Assembly: GCA_963803735.1 (NCBI GenBank)
Contig: CAWDNV010000022.1
Span: 342,878 to 406,877, forward strand
Length of the DNA stretch: 64,000 nt
Direction: 5' to 3'
Origin: Palsa-189 sp963803735
Lineage (GTDB): Bacteria > Acidobacteriota > Terriglobia > Acidiferrales > UBA7541
Shown here: positions 44,747 through 54,876 of the stretch, piece after piece
How the letters are laid out: every line of letters starts with the position of its first letter
Position numbering within the stretch: the first letter of the stretch is position 1
Notes under the pieces: model-generated
What the model was told of the DNA's origin: nothing
What the model saw: only the letters and a program-made list of their open reading frames with translations
Databases searched by the model: none
Made by a program: the position numbers and the translations under genes

Positions 44747-46261
44747 ATGAAACTGCAGGAACTGCTAGCGGGTGCGGGGGCGCAAGGGCCTTTGGTGAAC
44801 GCCGAGGTGCAAATCTCTTCGGTCGTTTACGATAGTCGCCAGGCCAAGGCGGGCTCGCTTTTCGTTGCCATTCACGGCGAGAAGACCGACGGCAATCGAT
44901 TCATTGAGGCGGCCGTAGAGCGCGGTGCCGCAGCGGTCGTCAGCGAAATGCCGCCGCCAAATCCGAACGGCTATTTCCAAAGCACAAAAACGGCGGAAGC
45001 TGTGCCAGCAAATGTGGCATGGCTGCAAGTGCCGGATGCACGCAAGGCGCTGGCTACCATTGCGGCGAATTTTTTTGGGCACCCCGCCGACAAGCTGAAC
45101 CTGGTTGGCATTACCGGCACGAACGGCAAAACAACGACAAGCTTTCTACTCGATTCCATCATCCGCGCAGCCGGTTTCCGCAGCGGTCTTTTCGGCACCA
45201 TCGAATATCGCACTCCGCTCGAAACTTACCCGGCAAAGACCACCACACCGGAATCTCTCGACCTCCATCGATTCTTTTCCGAAATCGTTCGGGAAGGCGG
45301 CACGCACGCGGTGCTGGAAAGTAGCTCACATGCATTGGCGCTCGATCGTGTGTGGGGCTGCCGCTTTGCTGCCGCCATATTCACGAATTTGACGCGGGAC
45401 CATCTCGACTTTCACAGCACCATGGAGAATTACTTTGCCGCCAAGCGCCGTCTGTTTGAAGGCACCGGCGCCGGGCGCCCACTTCATGGCATCGTGAACA
45501 TCGACGATTCCTATGGCCCGCAGCTTCGCAACCTTGCGGAGCAGACAATCACATATGGTTTGGGTTCGGGGGCCGAAGTCACGGCGAAAAAAATTCCGCT
45601 GGCGCTGCGGGGGCTCGATTTCACCGCTGAGACTCCGGCAGGCAAAATCGCAGTTCGGTCTCAGCTCGTCGGCCGCAATAATGTTTACAACATCCTTGCC
45701 GCAGTCGCGGCCGGCGTTGTTTTAGGTTTTTCCCGCGAAGCCATCGAAGGGGGGCTTTCGGCGCTCGCCGCGGTGCCGGGCCGTTTTGAGCGCATCGATC
45801 TGGGTCAGCCTTTCATGGTCATCGTGGATTACGCGCACACAGACGATGCGCTGCAAAAGCTGCTGGAGACGGCGCGCGAGCTGCATCCCACCGGCCGCAT
45901 GATCACGCTTTTCGGCTGCGGAGGTGAACGCGACCGCAGCAAGCGTCCGCTCATGGGCGAGGCTGCTGGGCGATTGAGCGATGTGGTCGTTCTTTCGAGC
46001 GACAATCCGCGCAGCGAAGATCCGCTCAAGATTATCAATGACGCGTCGGTGGGCCTGCAGCGCACTTCCGCAAAAGTGCTGGTTGAGCCGGATCGCGAAC
46101 GAGCGGTGGAGTTGGCGCTCGAACAAGCCCGGCCCGGTGACATGGTGTTGCTCGCGGGCAAAGGGCACGAGACAACGCAAGTGCTGAAAGATCGGACCAT
46201 AGAATTTGACGACCGTGAAGTCGCGCGGCGCATTTTGCGCCAGCGCGGTTATGGCGGCTAA
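44747..46261 (+). CDS. murE: UDP-MurNAc-L-Ala-D-Glu: meso-DAP ligase
   Basis: A 504-residue Mur ligase that adds meso-diaminopimelate to the peptidoglycan precursor. ATP binding is GTNGKTTTSFLL; the DNPRSEDPLKII box is the diagnostic motif for meso-DAP rather than lysine specificity; typical Mur central residues follow. The start ATG 44747 gives the normal length. An ATG at 44633 overlaps the ftsI stop (TAATG) and would add an Arg/Pro-rich 38-residue extension; which is used is unclear. Next gene: murF, 43 bases after the stop. Confidence 0.96.
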   Translation: MKLQELLAGAGAQGPLVNAEVQISSVVYDSRQAKAGSLFVAIHGEKTDGNRFIEAAVERGAAAVVSEMPPPNPNGYFQSTKTAEAVPANVAWLQVPDARKALATIAANFFGHPADKLNLVGITGTNGKTTTSFLLDSIIRAAGFRSGLFGTIEYRTPLETYPAKTTTPESLDLHRFFSEIVREGGTHAVLESSSHALALDRVWGCRFAAAIFTNLTRDHLDFHSTMENYFAAKRRLFEGTGAGRPLHGIVNIDDSYGPQLRNLAEQTITYGLGSGAEVTAKKIPLALRGLDFTAETPAGKIAVRSQLVGRNNVYNILAAVAAGVVLGFSREAIEGGLSALAAVPGRFERIDLGQPFMVIVDYAHTDDALQKLLETARELHPTGRMITLFGCGGERDRSKRPLMGEAAGRLSDVVVLSSDNPRSEDPLKIINDASVGLQRTSAKVLVEPDRERAVELALEQARPGDMVLLAGKGHETTQVLKDRTIEFDDREVARRILRQRGYGG

Positions 46262-46304
46262 GGAATGAAACACACGCGGTGAGGGGCAGACCGCTGAGGA
46301 CGAT

Positions 46305-47765
46305 ATGCGGTGGACGGTTCAAGAGATTGCTCGCGCATTGGGTGTCGCAGTTCCCTCGGGGCTCTCCCCCGTGGAGCGGGTGGCCGGCGTCTCGATTGAT
46401 TCTCGCGCGGTGGGCCGAGGCCAGTTATTTGTCGCCATCCGCGGCCCGCGTCACGATGGACACGATTTTGTCGCCGCTGCTTTGCAGGCAGGAGCAGAAG
46501 GTGCGCTCGTCGCAGCCGATCGCATTTCCAGTTATCCCGAAGAGATTCGCGGCCGGGTCTTCTCCGTTCCCGACACCCTTGCAGCGCTGCAGGAATTGGC
46601 GCGAGCGGTTCGGCGCGCGTGGGGAAAACGGATTGCGGCAGTCACCGGTTCGGTGGGAAAAACAACCACGAAAGAGATTCTGGCGGCGCTGTTGGGCGCG
46701 AAATTCCGCGTGCTGAAATCTGAAGGGAATCTGAACAACGAATATGGCCTGCCGCTCACGTTGTTGCGGCTCGAGCCTGAAGATAAAGCCGCCGTCGTGG
46801 AATTGGGAATGTCGCATCGAGGCGAGTTGCGGCGTCTTGCGGAAATTGCCGAGCCCGAAGTGGGCGTCGTCACGCGCGTGGCACCCGTGCATCTGGAGTT
46901 TTTTTCTTCGATTGATGAGATTGCTCTGGCCAAACGCGAATTGATCGAAGGTTTGGCAGGGCAGGATCGCGTTGCGGTCTTGAACGCGGACGATCCGCGC
47001 GTCGCGCGCTTTGCCGAAGTCGCGCGCGGACGCGTGCTCACGTTCGGATGTAGCCCAGCGGCACAGTTTCGAGCCGAGACAATTCAGGACCACGGCGCCG
47101 CCGGCTCGGAGTTCGAATTTGTCGGTCCGGGTGAACGCGCACGCCTGGCGTTTGCCCTTCCGGGCCGCCACAGCGTCGAAAATGCGCTCGCGGCATTGGC
47201 GGCGGCGAGTGTCTGGGGCCTGACTGCGGCGGACGCGGCGAACGTTTTGCGCAACATCAAAGTTGGGGAAATGCGCGGCAGGTTGCTCCAGTTCGCCGCC
47301 GGCTTTGCATTGATTAACGACAGCTACAACTCAAATCCGGTGGCACTGGCGGCCATGATCGAACTTCTGGCCAACACGGGGGATGCAAAGACTGGGATTT
47401 ACCGGCGACGCATCCTCGCCGCTGGCGAGATGCTGGAGTTGGGCCCGGATTCCGCAAAACTTCATCGCGAGGCGGGACGCTGTGCTGCGTCGAGAAAGCT
47501 TGACTGCGTCGTGGCCGTCCAGGGCAACGCCGTGGAAATCGTGAATGGCGCAATCGAAGCGGGAATGTCAGCGCCACAGGCCCATTTCTTTGACGATTCG
47601 ACTGCCGCCGCCGCATTTCTTGCCGATTTCGTGCGGCAGGGCGATCTGTTGCTGGTAAAAGGATCGCGAGGAGTGAAGATGGAGCGCATTGTCGAAGCGC
47701 TGCACGCGAAATATCCGCTCGCGGATGAAGAGGCGGCTCCATCGGTCTCTCGGGGCCACTACTGA
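46305..47765 (+). CDS. murF: UDP-MurNAc-tripeptide: D-Ala-D-Ala ligase
   Basis: A 486-residue Mur ligase that adds D-Ala-D-Ala to the tripeptide precursor. ATP binding is TGSVGKTTTKEILAALLGAK; the N-terminal substrate domain has VAGVSIDSRAVGRGQLFVA; the central part contains VELGMSHRGELRRLAEIAEP and NDSYNSNPVALAAM. No ddl gene sits in this cluster, so D-Ala-D-Ala must come from a ligase encoded elsewhere. It is separated from mraY by one base. Confidence 0.97.
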   Translation: MRWTVQEIARALGVAVPSGLSPVERVAGVSIDSRAVGRGQLFVAIRGPRHDGHDFVAAALQAGAEGALVAADRISSYPEEIRGRVFSVPDTLAALQELARAVRRAWGKRIAAVTGSVGKTTTKEILAALLGAKFRVLKSEGNLNNEYGLPLTLLRLEPEDKAAVVELGMSHRGELRRLAEIAEPEVGVVTRVAPVHLEFFSSIDEIALAKRELIEGLAGQDRVAVLNADDPRVARFAEVARGRVLTFGCSPAAQFRAETIQDHGAAGSEFEFVGPGERARLAFALPGRHSVENALAALAAASVWGLTAADAANVLRNIKVGEMRGRLLQFAAGFALINDSYNSNPVALAAMIELLANTGDAKTGIYRRRILAAGEMLELGPDSAKLHREAGRCAASRKLDCVVAVQGNAVEIVNGAIEAGMSAPQAHFFDDSTAAAAFLADFVRQGDLLLVKGSRGVKMERIVEALHAKYPLADEEAAPSVSRGHY

Positions 47766-47766
47766 A

Positions 47767-48900
47767 ATGCTCTACTACCTTGTCTATCATGTTCCCCCGC
47801 GAGCCGAGCACGTCTTGAACGTCTTTCGCTATATCACCGTGCGCACGGCGATGGCCAGCATCTCTTCCTTATTCCTCGGGCTGATCCTCGGGCCATGGAT
47901 GATTCGGCGTTTGCGCGAATTGCAGATCGGACAATTCATCCGAGAAGAGGGGCCACGTTCACATCAGGCAAAAGCCGGCACCCCGACGATGGGCGGCATT
48001 CTGATCGTGACTGTCACGATATTGCCGGTTTTGTTCTGGGCCGATCTCTCTAATCCCTATGTGCTGCTCTCAATTTTTGCCATGTTGGCGTTCGGCGCCA
48101 TTGGCTTCGCCGATGACTACAGCAAAGTGGTGAAGCATCGCAATTTGGGATTAACCGGCCGCTCGAAATTAATCCTCCAAATGCTCGTCAGCTTTGCTGC
48201 GGCGCTCTCACTTTTGTTGATGACGATCAATCGCGTTTATTCGACGCAACTGATCGTCCCGTTCCTTAAGAATTTTCGTCCCGACCTTGTAGTGCATTCG
48301 CTGCTGCGGAGCCGTTATTTCTGGCCAGCGGCATTTCTGCCGTTTTTGACTTTCGTGATTCTGGTGATGGTCGGTTCATCAAACGCTGTGAATTTGACCG
48401 ACGGCCTGGACGGGCTGGCGATTGGCTGCGTCGTGGTGGCTGCGGGTGCTTTGACGATCTTGACTTATGTCACGAGCCACGCGGGATTCAGCGCTTACCT
48501 TGATATTCAACATATCCCGCAAGTCGGCGAGCTCACGATCTTTTGCGGCGCTCTGGTCGGCGCAGCGCTCGCGTTCCTTTGGTATAACGCGCATCCCGCC
48601 GATGTGTTTATGGGTGACGTGGGTTCGCTGGCGATTGGTGGCTCTATCGGCGTTGTTGCTGTCGCCATCAAGCAGGAAATTCTGTTGTTTTCGATCGGCG
48701 GAGTCTTTGTTCTCGAAGCGATTTCGGTGATTTTGCAGGTGGCGTCGTTCCGCCTCACGGGAAAGCGCATCTTCCGCATGGCGCCGCTGCATCATCATTT
48801 CGAGCTGGCCGGCTGGAGCGAATCGAAAATTATCGTCCGCTTTTGGATTGTGGCGCTGGTGTTCGCGCTATTCTCGCTCACCACGCTGAAGTTGAGGTAG
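47767..48900 (+). CDS. mraY: Phospho-N-acetylmuramoyl-pentapeptide transferase
   Basis: A 377-residue membrane enzyme that makes lipid I by transferring phospho-MurNAc-pentapeptide to undecaprenyl phosphate. About ten helices; catalytic aspartates are in GFADDYSKV and NLTDGLDGLAIG; the family ending APLHHHFELAGWSESKI is present. ATG 47767 lies one base after the murF stop; the longer frame inside murF is rejected. murD follows two bases after the stop. Confidence 0.97.
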   Translation: MLYYLVYHVPPRAEHVLNVFRYITVRTAMASISSLFLGLILGPWMIRRLRELQIGQFIREEGPRSHQAKAGTPTMGGILIVTVTILPVLFWADLSNPYVLLSIFAMLAFGAIGFADDYSKVVKHRNLGLTGRSKLILQMLVSFAAALSLLLMTINRVYSTQLIVPFLKNFRPDLVVHSLLRSRYFWPAAFLPFLTFVILVMVGSSNAVNLTDGLDGLAIGCVVVAAGALTILTYVTSHAGFSAYLDIQHIPQVGELTIFCGALVGAALAFLWYNAHPADVFMGDVGSLAIGGSIGVVAVAIKQEILLFSIGGVFVLEAISVILQVASFRLTGKRIFRMAPLHHHFELAGWSESKIIVRFWIVALVFALFSLTTLKLR

Positions 48901-48902
48901 CT

Positions 48903-50300
48903 ATGCGTCCGGGAATCGAACTAAAAGACAAACGCGTGCTGGTCCTGGGACTCGCGCGAACTGGGATCGCCACCGCGCGCTTCTGCATTGCGCGCGGAGC
49001 GCGCGTTACCGCATTCGACGACCGCGGTGCGGAGCAGTTTGGCGAAGCCGTGGGCGAATTGCAAAAGATTGGCTGCACGCTCGCTTTCGGCGCAGATCAG
49101 AGTCATCTTTTCGGGCAACAAGATCTAATCGTGCCCAGTCCTGGTGTTCCCTCCAGTCACGCTGGATTGATTGCTGCGCGCAAGGCGGGAATACCCGTGT
49201 GGAGCGAAATCGAGCTTGCGTGGCGGTTTTTGAGCGGGCGCCTCATCGGCGTGACAGGATCTAACGGCAAAACGACTACCACTTCGCTGATCGGCCACAT
49301 TTTGGCTACTTCGCGCAAATCGGTCAGCGTCGCGGGAAATATCGGCACGCCTTTAATCGCTCACGTCGATGAATCAAAAAACGACAGAATCACCGTCGCG
49401 GAACTCAGCAGTTTCCAACTTGAGTTGATCGATTCATTTCGGCCGGACATTTCCGTTTTATTGAACGTGACTCCCGATCACCTCGACCGGCACCCTTCGT
49501 TTGAAGATTACGCGCGGGCTAAGACGCGAATCTTTGAGAACCAAACCGAGCGCGATTCTGCCGTGATCAATGCGGACGATCCCGCAAGTGCTGAACGCGC
49601 CCCTTCGCGGCCGCAGGTATTTTGGTTCAGCAGAAAAAAGCGCGTTGTAAGCGGAGCCTATTTGCGTAACGACCAGATCATCTTTCGCCGCGATGGAGAA
49701 GACATTGCGCTGCTCGATCGAGCCGACATTGGTTTGCGCGGCGAACACAATCTTGAAAATGTACTGGCGGCAGCCTCTGCTGCGTTCCTCGCGGGCGTTG
49801 CGCCCGAGGAGATCGCTGCCGGTGTCCGCAGCTTCCCTGGCGTGGAGCATCGGCTGGAATTTGTGGCTGAGATTTCCGGCGTGAGTTTCTTCAATGATTC
49901 CAAGGCCACTAACGTGGATGCCACGATAAAAGCTCTGGAGGCTTTCCCCGGGGGGCTATTCGTGATTCTCGGAGGCAAAGATAAGGGCAGCGACTATACT
50001 CCATTAGTTCCGCTACTACGCGAACGCGCCAAGGCGGTTTTGCTCATTGGCGCGGCGGCGGAAAAAATCGCCACGCAACTGGACGGCGCTGTGCATTTCG
50101 TACACGCCGGTACGTTGGAAAGGGCCGTCGATCTGGCCCACGAACGCGCGCGAAAAGGCGATACGGTATTGCTCGCGCCAGCCTGCGCCAGCTTCGATCA
50201 GTTTGAAAATTACGAGCATCGCGGGAACGCTTTCAAGGAACTGGTGCGTGCACTGGAGGAAGCGCCGCGTGCCTTGCATGCACGTGGGCGTGAGGTCTGA
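48903..50300 (+). CDS. murD: UDP-MurNAc-L-Ala: D-Glu ligase
   Basis: A 465-residue cytoplasmic Mur ligase. The N-terminal Rossmann-like domain reads KRVLVLGLARTGIATARFC, ATP binding is GSNGKTTTTSLIGHIL, and the C-terminal glutamate domain contains FFNDSKATNVDATIKAL and VLLAPACASFDQFENYEHRG, both diagnostic for MurD. ATG 48903 is chosen, three bases after mraY; the longer frame overlaps mraY. ftsW begins three bases after the stop. Confidence 0.97.
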   Translation: MRPGIELKDKRVLVLGLARTGIATARFCIARGARVTAFDDRGAEQFGEAVGELQKIGCTLAFGADQSHLFGQQDLIVPSPGVPSSHAGLIAARKAGIPVWSEIELAWRFLSGRLIGVTGSNGKTTTTSLIGHILATSRKSVSVAGNIGTPLIAHVDESKNDRITVAELSSFQLELIDSFRPDISVLLNVTPDHLDRHPSFEDYARAKTRIFENQTERDSAVINADDPASAERAPSRPQVFWFSRKKRVVSGAYLRNDQIIFRRDGEDIALLDRADIGLRGEHNLENVLAAASAAFLAGVAPEEIAAGVRSFPGVEHRLEFVAEISGVSFFNDSKATNVDATIKALEAFPGGLFVILGGKDKGSDYTPLVPLLRERAKAVLLIGAAAEKIATQLDGAVHFVHAGTLERAVDLAHERARKGDTVLLAPACASFDQFENYEHRGNAFKELVRALEEAPRALHARGREV

Positions 50301-50303
50301 TCG

Positions 50304-51422
50304 ATGCTACGAAGAGCTGAAACCGACCGCTGGTTGTTCGTCGCCACGATCACCCTTTGCCTGGCCGGAGCCGTCATGGTTTTCAGCGCCTCGGCGTTGA
50401 CCGCGCGCGAGCAATACGGTACTAGTTACCATTTTCTGCTTCGTCAGCTGCTTTGGCTGGGGTTTGGGCTTGTTGCAATGTTCGGCATGATCAATTTGGA
50501 TTACCGCCGCCTGCGCCAGCCAAAACTCGTGCTGACCTATTTCTTTCTCGTGTTGATCATGCTGATAGGAGTTTTCTTTCTGGATAAATCCCACGCCACG
50601 CACCGTTGGTTCCGCGTGGGTCCTATCAGCTTGCAGCCCTCGGAATTGGCCAAGCTGGCTGTCATCCTCTATCTCGCCTGGTTTCTGGAATTGCGCTGCC
50701 GCCCGCGCAGCTTTGGCGTAAACGACGTGACTCATACTCTCGCGCCTGCCTTAGGGCTTGTGCTGATGATGGCCGGCCTGGTCGTTTTGGAGCCTGATCT
50801 CGGCACATCGCTCGAGATTATGATTATTGCCATGGCCATGCTGTTTGTAGCGGGGCTTTCGGGGAAGTACATCGGCGCCGCGGCGGCGGCCGCCCTTCCC
50901 GCAATCTATTTCGCGGTAGTCCACGTTTCTTATCGCTATGAACGCGTAATGGCTTTCTTGCATCCTGACGCCGATCCGTTGGGGCACGGCTTTCAACTCA
51001 TGCAATCACTCATCGCCGTTGGCTCTGGCGGTCTAACTGGCGTGGGCCTGATGGAAAGCCGCCAAAAGCTTTTTTATCTTCCCGAGGCCCACACCGATTT
51101 CATCTACGCGGTGTTGTGCGAGGAACTCGGCTTTATCGGCGGTGCGCTGGTGCTGGGCCTGTTTGCCGTGTACGCCTGGCGTGGCCTGGAAGCCTGCTTT
51201 CGCGCTTCCGATAATTTTGGCCGTTTCCTGGCTTTGGGAATCACAGTCATGGTCGCGAGCCAGGCGCTGATCAACTTGGGCGTTGTGCTGGGCCTGATGC
51301 CGACCAAAGGAATTCCGCTGCCGTTTATGAGCTACGGTGGTTCAAGCCTTTTTGTAATGCTCGTGGGCACGGGCGTCCTTTTGAATATCAGCCAGCAGAC
51401 TGGTGAAGGAGTGCGTGGATAG
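50304..51422 (+). CDS. ftsW: Lipid II polymerase FtsW (SEDS family)
   Basis: A 372-residue SEDS glycosyltransferase with about ten membrane helices, polymerising lipid II at the septum together with FtsI. Characteristic pieces are GPISLQPSELAKLAVILYLA, LVVLEPDLGTSLEIM (with the catalytic acidic residue), AHTDFIYAVLCEELGFIGGA and KGIPLPFMSYGGSSL. It begins three bases after murD and ends overlapping murG. Confidence 0.96.
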   Translation: MLRRAETDRWLFVATITLCLAGAVMVFSASALTAREQYGTSYHFLLRQLLWLGFGLVAMFGMINLDYRRLRQPKLVLTYFFLVLIMLIGVFFLDKSHATHRWFRVGPISLQPSELAKLAVILYLAWFLELRCRPRSFGVNDVTHTLAPALGLVLMMAGLVVLEPDLGTSLEIMIIAMAMLFVAGLSGKYIGAAAAAALPAIYFAVVHVSYRYERVMAFLHPDADPLGHGFQLMQSLIAVGSGGLTGVGLMESRQKLFYLPEAHTDFIYAVLCEELGFIGGALVLGLFAVYAWRGLEACFRASDNFGRFLALGITVMVASQALINLGVVLGLMPTKGIPLPFMSYGGSSLFVMLVGTGVLLNISQQTGEGVRG

Positions 51423-52509
51423 CCGGGGTAGTGGCGGCTTGAAATTGCTGATTGGGGGCGGCGGCACGGGGGGCCACGTGATTCCCGCGATCGCTGTCGC
51501 GCGGGAATGGCTCAGACGTGATGAAACAAGAGATGTCGTTTTCGTGGGCACGCAGCGAGGAATCGAATCGCGGCTTGTGCCCGAAGCCGGACTCAAACTG
51601 GAACTGATTCGGTCGGCGGGACTCAAGGGTATGCGTACGGCGCAATTTATTCACAACATTTTGTTACTGCGTTTGGCGTTTTGGGATTCGCTGGCCATCC
51701 TGCGCCGGCATCGTTTCGCGGCCGCTTTTGGCGTCGGCGGCTACGCCGCGGGGCCGGTAATGCTCTCGGCAATAATTTCCGGATTGCCCAGCGTTATTTT
51801 CGAACCGAACGCGGAAGCTGGCTTTACCAATCGCGTCCTCGCCGATATGGCCACGCGAATCGCGGCCGGATTTCCCTCCGTTGCCGAACGCCTGGGGCGC
51901 CGCGCTGCAATGACGGGATGTCCGGTGCGCGCCGAGTTTTTCGATGCTCCGCCGCCGCATCCCGCGCCGCCTTACGGAATTCTGATTACTGGTGGAAGTC
52001 AGGGCTCGCGCGCTGTGAACCGCGCAGTCGTCGAAGCACTGAAGATTCTCTCTTCCGACAACAGGCGCTTGCGAATCGTTCACCAAACCGGCGAGCGCGA
52101 CTACGACTCTGTGCGGCAGGCTTACGCAGCCACGAATATCGAAGCGGAAGTAGCCCCGTTTTTCGGCCGCATGGCCGAACGTTTCGCCGAGGCCGACCTG
52201 ATCGTCTGCCGTTCCGGCGCCATCACCGTGTCCGAAGTTGCCGCCGCCGGCCGGGCAGCCATCTTCATTCCCTTCGGCGCTGCGACGGATAGTCACCAGA
52301 TGCGCAATGCCGAGGAATTGGTGCGCGCCGGTGCGGCCAGGTTGATTCCGGAGCCGGAGTTAACCGGATCCCGCCTCGCCCGCGAGATTCTTGCGCTCAT
52401 CGATCACCCGGCCAGTCTTGTTGAACTCGGCACTCGCGCGAGGCAACTGGCCCGACCCCGCGCCGCCGAGAAAATAGTGGATTTGATCGAAGAGGTGGCA
52501 CGTCCATGA
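51415..52509 (+). CDS. murG: UDP-GlcNAc: lipid I GlcNAc transferase MurG
   Basis: A 364-residue peripheral membrane glycosyltransferase (GT28) that completes lipid II. The donor/acceptor loop GGGGTGGHVIPAIAVAREW is near the start; later GVGGYAAGPVMLSAI and GGSQGSRAVNRAVVEAL; the nucleotide-sugar site is in EADLIVCRSGAITVSEVAAA. The start is uncertain: GTG 51415 is chosen because GAAGGAG precedes it; GTG 51403 and TTG 51439 are alternatives. It overlaps ftsW and is joined to murC by ATGA. Confidence 0.96.
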   Translation: MDSRGSGGLKLLIGGGGTGGHVIPAIAVAREWLRRDETRDVVFVGTQRGIESRLVPEAGLKLELIRSAGLKGMRTAQFIHNILLLRLAFWDSLAILRRHRFAAAFGVGGYAAGPVMLSAIISGLPSVIFEPNAEAGFTNRVLADMATRIAAGFPSVAERLGRRAAMTGCPVRAEFFDAPPPHPAPPYGILITGGSQGSRAVNRAVVEALKILSSDNRRLRIVHQTGERDYDSVRQAYAATNIEAEVAPFFGRMAERFAEADLIVCRSGAITVSEVAAAGRAAIFIPFGAATDSHQMRNAEELVRAGAARLIPEPELTGSRLAREILALIDHPASLVELGTRARQLARPRAAEKIVDLIEEVARP

Positions 52510-53918
52510 CCGGACCCTTTCACAATTTCAAGCGCATTCATCTGGTGGGCATCGGCGGCATCGGCATGAGCGGCATCGCTGAAGTGCTGCTTACGCTGGG
52601 ATACGCTGTATCCGGTTCCGATGCGCGCCTTTCGCCGGTCACGGATCGATTGACCAATCTCGGCGCGCAAATCTATCAGGGACATCGTGCAGAGCAGGTT
52701 CAAGGTGCGCATGTGGTGGTGGCCAGTTCAGCCATTCGCCGTGATAATTCCGAACTGGTCGAAGCCACGCGCCTCAAAATCCCCGTCATTCCTCGCGCCG
52801 AGATGCTGGCGGAATTGATGCGCCTGAAATATGGCATTGCCGTCGCCGGCGCGCATGGCAAAACGACGACCACCTCCATGGTCGCCGCCATCTTGGGAGC
52901 CGCTGGCCTCGACCCGACTTTCGTTGTAGGCGGCCGCGTAAACCATGCCGGCACGACCGCGCGGCTCGGCCGCGGCGAATACATGGTCGTCGAAGCGGAC
53001 GAGAGTGATCGCTCCTTCCTGCTTCTGGCTCCGGTGGTTGCCGTGGTTACCACGATCGATCGCGAACATCTCGATCATTACTCCTCCCTCGAAGAGATAC
53101 AGTCGGTTTTTGCGCAATTCGTAAACCGCATCCCGTTTTACGGCGCGGCGGTCCTTTGCCTGGATGAACCGAACGTGCAGGCGATCATTCCACAAGTTAC
53201 CCGCCCGGTCATTACCTACGGCACCTCGAGCCAGGCCGATCTGGTAATCAGCGAAGTGGACCTGCGCGGCTTGGCCAGCGAATTCCATCTCACCTATCGC
53301 GGTGATGATTTGGGGAGGTTTCGCCTGCCCACTCCTCCCGGCATTCACAATGTCCGAAACGCCGCTGCCGCGGCAGCAGTTGCCCTGTATCTCAACGTCC
53401 CTGCTGATCTCATTCGCGAGGGTCTCGAGACTTTCACGGGGGTAGGACGGCGCTTTGAGGTTAAAGGCACGATGCGCGGCATTACATTGGTCGATGACTA
53501 TGGCCACCATCCTGTGGAAATCCGTGCCACGCTCGAAGCCGCGCGCGGCTGCGGCTATGAGCGCCTGCTGGTGCTCTTTCAGCCGCACCGTTTTTCGCGC
53601 ACGCAACACTTGTGGGACGACTTCTGCCGCGCCTTCAATCAGGCGGACATGCTGATCGTGACGGATATCTACGCAGCGAGCGAAACGCCCATTCGGGGGA
53701 TCACAGGTGCGGCATTGGCGGAAGCGATTCGTGCGGCCGGTCACAAGAACGTTGCTTATTGCGCCACGCTGCAGGAGAGCATCGAGCAGCTGCTTCGCGA
53801 AGTCCGGCCCGGCGACGCCGTGCTCGCGATTGGAGCAGGGAACGTAAACCGTGCCTTGGCAGAATTCGCTTTGCTTCTCGGCTCGCAGCACTTTATGCCT
53901 AGCCGCCGTGAAAGTTAG
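52506..53918 (+). CDS. murC: UDP-MurNAc: L-Ala ligase
   Basis: A 470-residue Mur ligase starting the peptide stem. The N-terminus is FKRIHLVGIGGIGMSGIAEV, ATP binding is GAHGKTTTTSMVAAIL, and the central region shows VVEADESDRSFLLLAPVVAV with DREHLDHY and the C-terminal DDYGHHPVEIRATLEAAR. It overlaps murG by four bases (ATGA). All four Mur ligases of the pathway are thus in this cluster. Confidence 0.97.
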   Translation: MTGPFHNFKRIHLVGIGGIGMSGIAEVLLTLGYAVSGSDARLSPVTDRLTNLGAQIYQGHRAEQVQGAHVVVASSAIRRDNSELVEATRLKIPVIPRAEMLAELMRLKYGIAVAGAHGKTTTTSMVAAILGAAGLDPTFVVGGRVNHAGTTARLGRGEYMVVEADESDRSFLLLAPVVAVVTTIDREHLDHYSSLEEIQSVFAQFVNRIPFYGAAVLCLDEPNVQAIIPQVTRPVITYGTSSQADLVISEVDLRGLASEFHLTYRGDDLGRFRLPTPPGIHNVRNAAAAAAVALYLNVPADLIREGLETFTGVGRRFEVKGTMRGITLVDDYGHHPVEIRATLEAARGCGYERLLVLFQPHRFSRTQHLWDDFCRAFNQADMLIVTDIYAASETPIRGITGAALAEAIRAAGHKNVAYCATLQESIEQLLREVRPGDAVLAIGAGNVNRALAEFALLLGSQHFMPSRRES

Positions 53919-53957
53919 CGATGAGAGCTGCGATTAGTCTAGTGATGAACCTGAGCC

Positions 53958-54866
53958 ATGAGACTTAGCGATCCGCGCATCCTTTCGGCTCTGCCCGATC
54001 TCGGCGTCGAGCGCGTCGGCGGAACTGCGCTGGCGGAGCGGACTTCGCTGGGCATCGGCGGCACCACGGATTTGCTGCTGGTTCGCCGGCACGACGCGCT
54101 GCCCGACCTGATTGCACTTCTTCGCGGTGAGGGTGTCGCCTATAAATTCCTTGGCGGCGGCACGAATTTGCTGGTCCAAGACGGCGAACTGCCCTGGGTG
54201 GTTCTTCAATTGGGGCATCAAGAGCCTGGCGTGCGCCTGGAGGGGAATTCGGCGCGCGTCGATGCGGCCGCCGACCTTGGCCGCACCGTCACTTTTTGCG
54301 CCAAAAATGATCTCGGCGGAATGGAAGGCCTTATCGGCGTTCCGGGCACCGTCGGCGGAGCTCTGCGCATGAATGCCGGCGCATACGGTACCCAAATCGG
54401 CAGTTATGTCCGCGAAGTGAAACTTTACCGCTCGGCCGACTCGCGAATCGAAACTCTGTGGGAAAATCAAATTTCCTTCGAATATCGTCACACATCATTT
54501 GCGCCTGATGATATTATGCTCGCGGTGAAACTGGAGCTCCCCTCCAAGCCATATCGCGAAATCGTCGAAGGCATTCGCGTCTGCAACGAAAAACGCCGCT
54601 CCAGCCAGCCTCTCAACCAGAAAAGCGCCGGATGCATTTTCAAGAATCCTCCGGGCGGGTCTGCCGGAAGGATGATCGATGAGTTGGCGCTCAAGGGATT
54701 TTCCGTCGGTGACGCACGGGTCAGCGACCGGCACGCTAATTTTTTCGTGAATGCAGGCCACGCCACGTGTGCCGACATGCTTGGTCTCATCGCCCAGGTA
54801 CGCGAGCGCGTGCATGCGACGTATGGCGTCGAGCTCGAGAACGAGGTCATTCTATGGACGCAGTAA
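53958..54866 (+). CDS. murB: UDP-N-acetylenolpyruvoylglucosamine reductase
   Basis: A 302-residue FAD enzyme that reduces UDP-GlcNAc-enolpyruvate to UDP-MurNAc. FAD-binding pieces are ERTSLGIGGTTDLLL, YKFLGGGTNLLVQDGELPWV and GIPGT-like GVPGTVGGALRMNAGAYG; the catalytic serine region is SAGCIFKNPPGGSAGRMIDE. It lies 39 bases after murC. murA is not in the window. Confidence 0.96.
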   Translation: MRLSDPRILSALPDLGVERVGGTALAERTSLGIGGTTDLLLVRRHDALPDLIALLRGEGVAYKFLGGGTNLLVQDGELPWVVLQLGHQEPGVRLEGNSARVDAAADLGRTVTFCAKNDLGGMEGLIGVPGTVGGALRMNAGAYGTQIGSYVREVKLYRSADSRIETLWENQISFEYRHTSFAPDDIMLAVKLELPSKPYREIVEGIRVCNEKRRSSQPLNQKSAGCIFKNPPGGSAGRMIDELALKGFSVGDARVSDRHANFFVNAGHATCADMLGLIAQVRERVHATYGVELENEVILWTQ

Positions 54867-54876
54867 CGGCTTATAA

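Noticed and set aside
52728..53891. 387-residue minus-strand frame
   Set aside because: Antisense to murC, which has all Mur-ligase motifs.
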